Assembly (NCBI GenBank): GCA_026708285.1
Contig: JAPOVF010000354.1
Span: 1 to 52,250 of the forward strand
Direction of reading: 5' to 3'
DNA: 52,250 nt
Source: Acidobacteriota bacterium
Lineage (GTDB): Bacteria; Acidobacteriota; Thermoanaerobaculia; Multivoradales; Multivoraceae
Shown: piece after piece, positions 51,323 to 52,250 of the stretch
How the letters are laid out: each line of letters begins with the position of its first letter
How positions within the stretch are numbered: the first letter of the stretch is position 1
Translations under genes and position numbers: made by a program
Notes under the pieces: model-generated
Told to the model about the DNA's origin: nothing
Seen by the model: only the letters and a program-made list of their open reading frames with translations
Databases searched by the model: none

Positions 51323-52015
51323 GTGGCCAGCACCGCGCGCCGACCGCTGCCCCGCTCCTACGCCCACGTTCCGCGCACGATCCTGTGGTTGATCCCCGGC
51401 GGGGAGTTGGTGCTCGAGGGGCGCCCGCTGCGCGTCGAGCCCTTCTACCTCAGCAAGTGGCCGATCACGAACGAACAGTTCGAGGCCTCCGACCCGGACC
51501 ACGAGCGGTCCGTCCTGTCACCGGGCGACCGGGATCTCGCCACGGGAGTGAGCTGGCGGCAGGCCGAGGCCTACTGCCGCTGGTACGCCGAGGTCTCCCG
51601 CAAGCCCATGCGGTTGCCGACGAGGGTCGAGTGGCTCTACGCCTGCCTGGGCAGCAGCTTGGCGGACGAGACTTCTCCCTGGAGCGCCACGCGGGATCTG
51701 ATCGAGCGGCGCTGCTGGCACGCCGGCAACTCCGCCGGCCGCGTGCAGCACCCGGAGCGGCGCGACGCGAACGACTTCGGACTCCACGGCATGTTGGGCA
51801 GCCTGTGGGAGTGGGTCGCCGCCGACGAAGGGGACGACGACCGCAGAACGCTCTGCGGCGGCTCCTTCCGGCTCGAAGCCTCTGAACTCCACTGCGACCT
51901 GCAGAAGCGCGAGTCGGCCGATTTCGCCGACCACACCGGCTTCCGGGTCGCCCGTTCCTTCCGCCTGCGGAGCCAGGAGGCTGCGCCGCAGAACGCTGCG
52001 AAGCGAGTTCAGTGA
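51323..52015 (+). CDS. Formylglycine-generating-enzyme-fold (SUMF1-like) protein
   Basis: A 230-aa protein of the SUMF1/FGE-sulfatase fold: IPGGELVLEGRPLRVEPFYLSKWPITNEQFE, GVSWRQAEAYCRWYAE, RLPTRVEWLYACLG, NDFGLHGMLGSLWEWVAD and the closing GFRVARS are all family landmarks. The catalytic region reads LCGGSFRL rather than the RGGSW of most members and has one cysteine there, so FGE-type copper-dual-cysteine chemistry cannot be assumed. The GTG at 51323 comes 14 nt after the radical SAM stop, implying co-transcription. Members also include EgtB/OvoA-type sulfoxide synthases and PvdO; its role here is unknown. Confidence 0.85.
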   Translation: MASTARRPLPRSYAHVPRTILWLIPGGELVLEGRPLRVEPFYLSKWPITNEQFEASDPDHERSVLSPGDRDLATGVSWRQAEAYCRWYAEVSRKPMRLPTRVEWLYACLGSSLADETSPWSATRDLIERRCWHAGNSAGRVQHPERRDANDFGLHGMLGSLWEWVAADEGDDDRRTLCGGSFRLEASELHCDLQKRESADFADHTGFRVARSFRLRSQEAAPQNAAKRVQ

Positions 52016-52044
52016 CGCGGCCTCCTGGTGAGGTGGGGGCTGGG

Positions 52045-52074
52045 GCCAAACACGGAGTCTGCGACGGGTTTGGC
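52045..52074. terminator. Stem-loop downstream of the cofactor cassette
   Basis: GCCAAAC (52045-52051) and GTTTGGC (52068-52074) are perfectly complementary around a 16-nt loop, within the 95-nt convergent gap. It could terminate the SUMF1-like transcript or be a protein site. No T tract follows. Confidence 0.4.
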
Positions 52075-52081
52075 GGCTCTA

Positions 52082-52109
52082 GCGCGCGGGACCCTCCTGC
52101 CCGCGGCGC
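52082..52109. terminator. GC-rich hairpin before the dehydrogenase stop
   Basis: CGCGGG (52085-52090) pairs with CCCGCG (52100-52105) around a 9-nt loop, with further partial pairing of the flanking GCGC bases. It lies just beyond the stop of the minus-strand dehydrogenase gene, where a terminator would be expected. No T run. Confidence 0.4.
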
Positions 52110-52110
52110 A

Positions 52111-52250
52111 TCAGCGCGTACCGCGGACGACCGGCGTCGGCGGATCCTCGCCGCGGTGAAGCGCCAGGACGTTGTCCACGGCGAGCTGGGCCATAGCCAG
52201 CCGGGTCGGGATCGAAGCGCTCGCGATGTGGGGCAGCAGCACGGCGTTGT
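52111..52250 (-). CDS. D-isomer-specific 2-hydroxyacid dehydrogenase (partial, C-terminus)
   Basis: The last 46 codons of a minus-strand gene that enters from the right edge. The translation NAVLLPHIASASIPTRLAMA matches the conserved catalytic-histidine block of glyoxylate/hydroxypyruvate reductases and D-glycerate dehydrogenases, followed by QLAVDNVLALHRGEDPPTPV and a TGA at 52111-52113. NADPH or NADH preference and substrate cannot be judged from this part. It converges on the SUMF1-like gene. Confidence 0.85.
   Translation of the reverse strand, partial: NAVLLPHIASASIPTRLAMAQLAVDNVLALHRGEDPPTPVVRGTR

Noticed and set aside
1-52250. tRNA, rRNA, CRISPR arrays, integrases, transposases or attachment sites.
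   Set aside because: Intergenic spaces are too short and none shows cloverleaf, spaced repeats or recombinase motifs by eye; no protein in the window has a recombinase or Cas signature.

Overview
The window is a dense, GC-rich (roughly two-thirds G+C by eye) bacterial chromosome segment. It has short intergenic gaps, many 1-4 nt gene overlaps and frequent GTG/TTG starts. Lipoproteins, Tat and Sec signals, periplasmic multiheme cytochromes and an alternative-complex-III (ACIII) gene set point to an aerobic, free-living Gram-negative bacterium. An uncultured Acidobacteriota-like lineage is my best guess; this is inference from gene content, not a placement. I found no tRNA, rRNA, CRISPR array or insertion sequence, and no gene-free stretch over 300 bases.

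Layout. (1) 1-5029: end of an ABC-2 exporter (minus strand), an Eis-like acetyltransferase, a secreted DUF2911-like protein and a GPH-type sugar:cation symporter. (2) 5129-11245: a four-gene operon behind a promoter/inverted-repeat site, encoding a secreted beta-propeller/di-heme cytochrome fusion, a TetR regulator, a Rieske oxygenase alpha subunit and a luciferase-like flavin monooxygenase. (3) 24270 down to 11259 (minus): eleven tightly packed genes, likely one operon. They are the circularly permuted ATP-grasp/alpha-E/transglutaminase trio, a STAS / response regulator-PP2C / anti-sigma-kinase partner switch, a periplasmic binding protein overlapping a sensor histidine kinase, and a MacAB/LolD-type ABC export set. 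(4) 24497-30626: a lone prepilin, a NIPSNAP lipoprotein with an alpha/beta hydrolase, a mono-heme cytochrome, the beta-helix / SO2930-type diheme cytochrome pair, and a Sco copper chaperone. (5) 30739-42643: a respiratory cluster with ActA, ActB and an ActE-like cytochrome, but a 14-TM CydA-like (bd superfamily) protein where ActC/D/F are expected. It continues with a CX3CH cytochrome, a membrane cytochrome c, and a diheme cytochrome fused to an ethylbenzene-dehydrogenase-gamma-like heme domain that carries five FFG repeats. It ends with a universal-stress/zinc-ribbon/PCP_red fusion. (6) 42644-47666: a TolB-like propeller lipoprotein, an amidohydrolase without its HxH motif, an MFS transporter and a GNAT protein. 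(7) 47684-52015: a putative cofactor-maturation cassette with a methyltransferase-like protein, an Mrp/ApbC-type ATPase, a zinc-ribbon/PCP_red protein, a radical SAM/SPASM protein ending in PCP_red, and a formylglycine-generating-enzyme-fold protein. (8) The edge holds the C-terminus of a D-2-hydroxyacid dehydrogenase.

The most interesting signal is the recurrence of PCP_red-like modules (the small C-terminal domain known from protochlorophyllide reductase ChlB). They occur at the end of the respiratory operon and in two genes of the downstream radical SAM cassette, in an organism with no visible photosynthesis genes. My working hypothesis is that the downstream cassette makes or inserts a (tetrapyrrole or Fe-S) cofactor for the unusual ACIII/bd-like/EB_dh-type electron-transfer complex, with the universal-stress/PCP_red protein as an assembly or regulatory factor. 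This is inference from domain sharing and proximity only.
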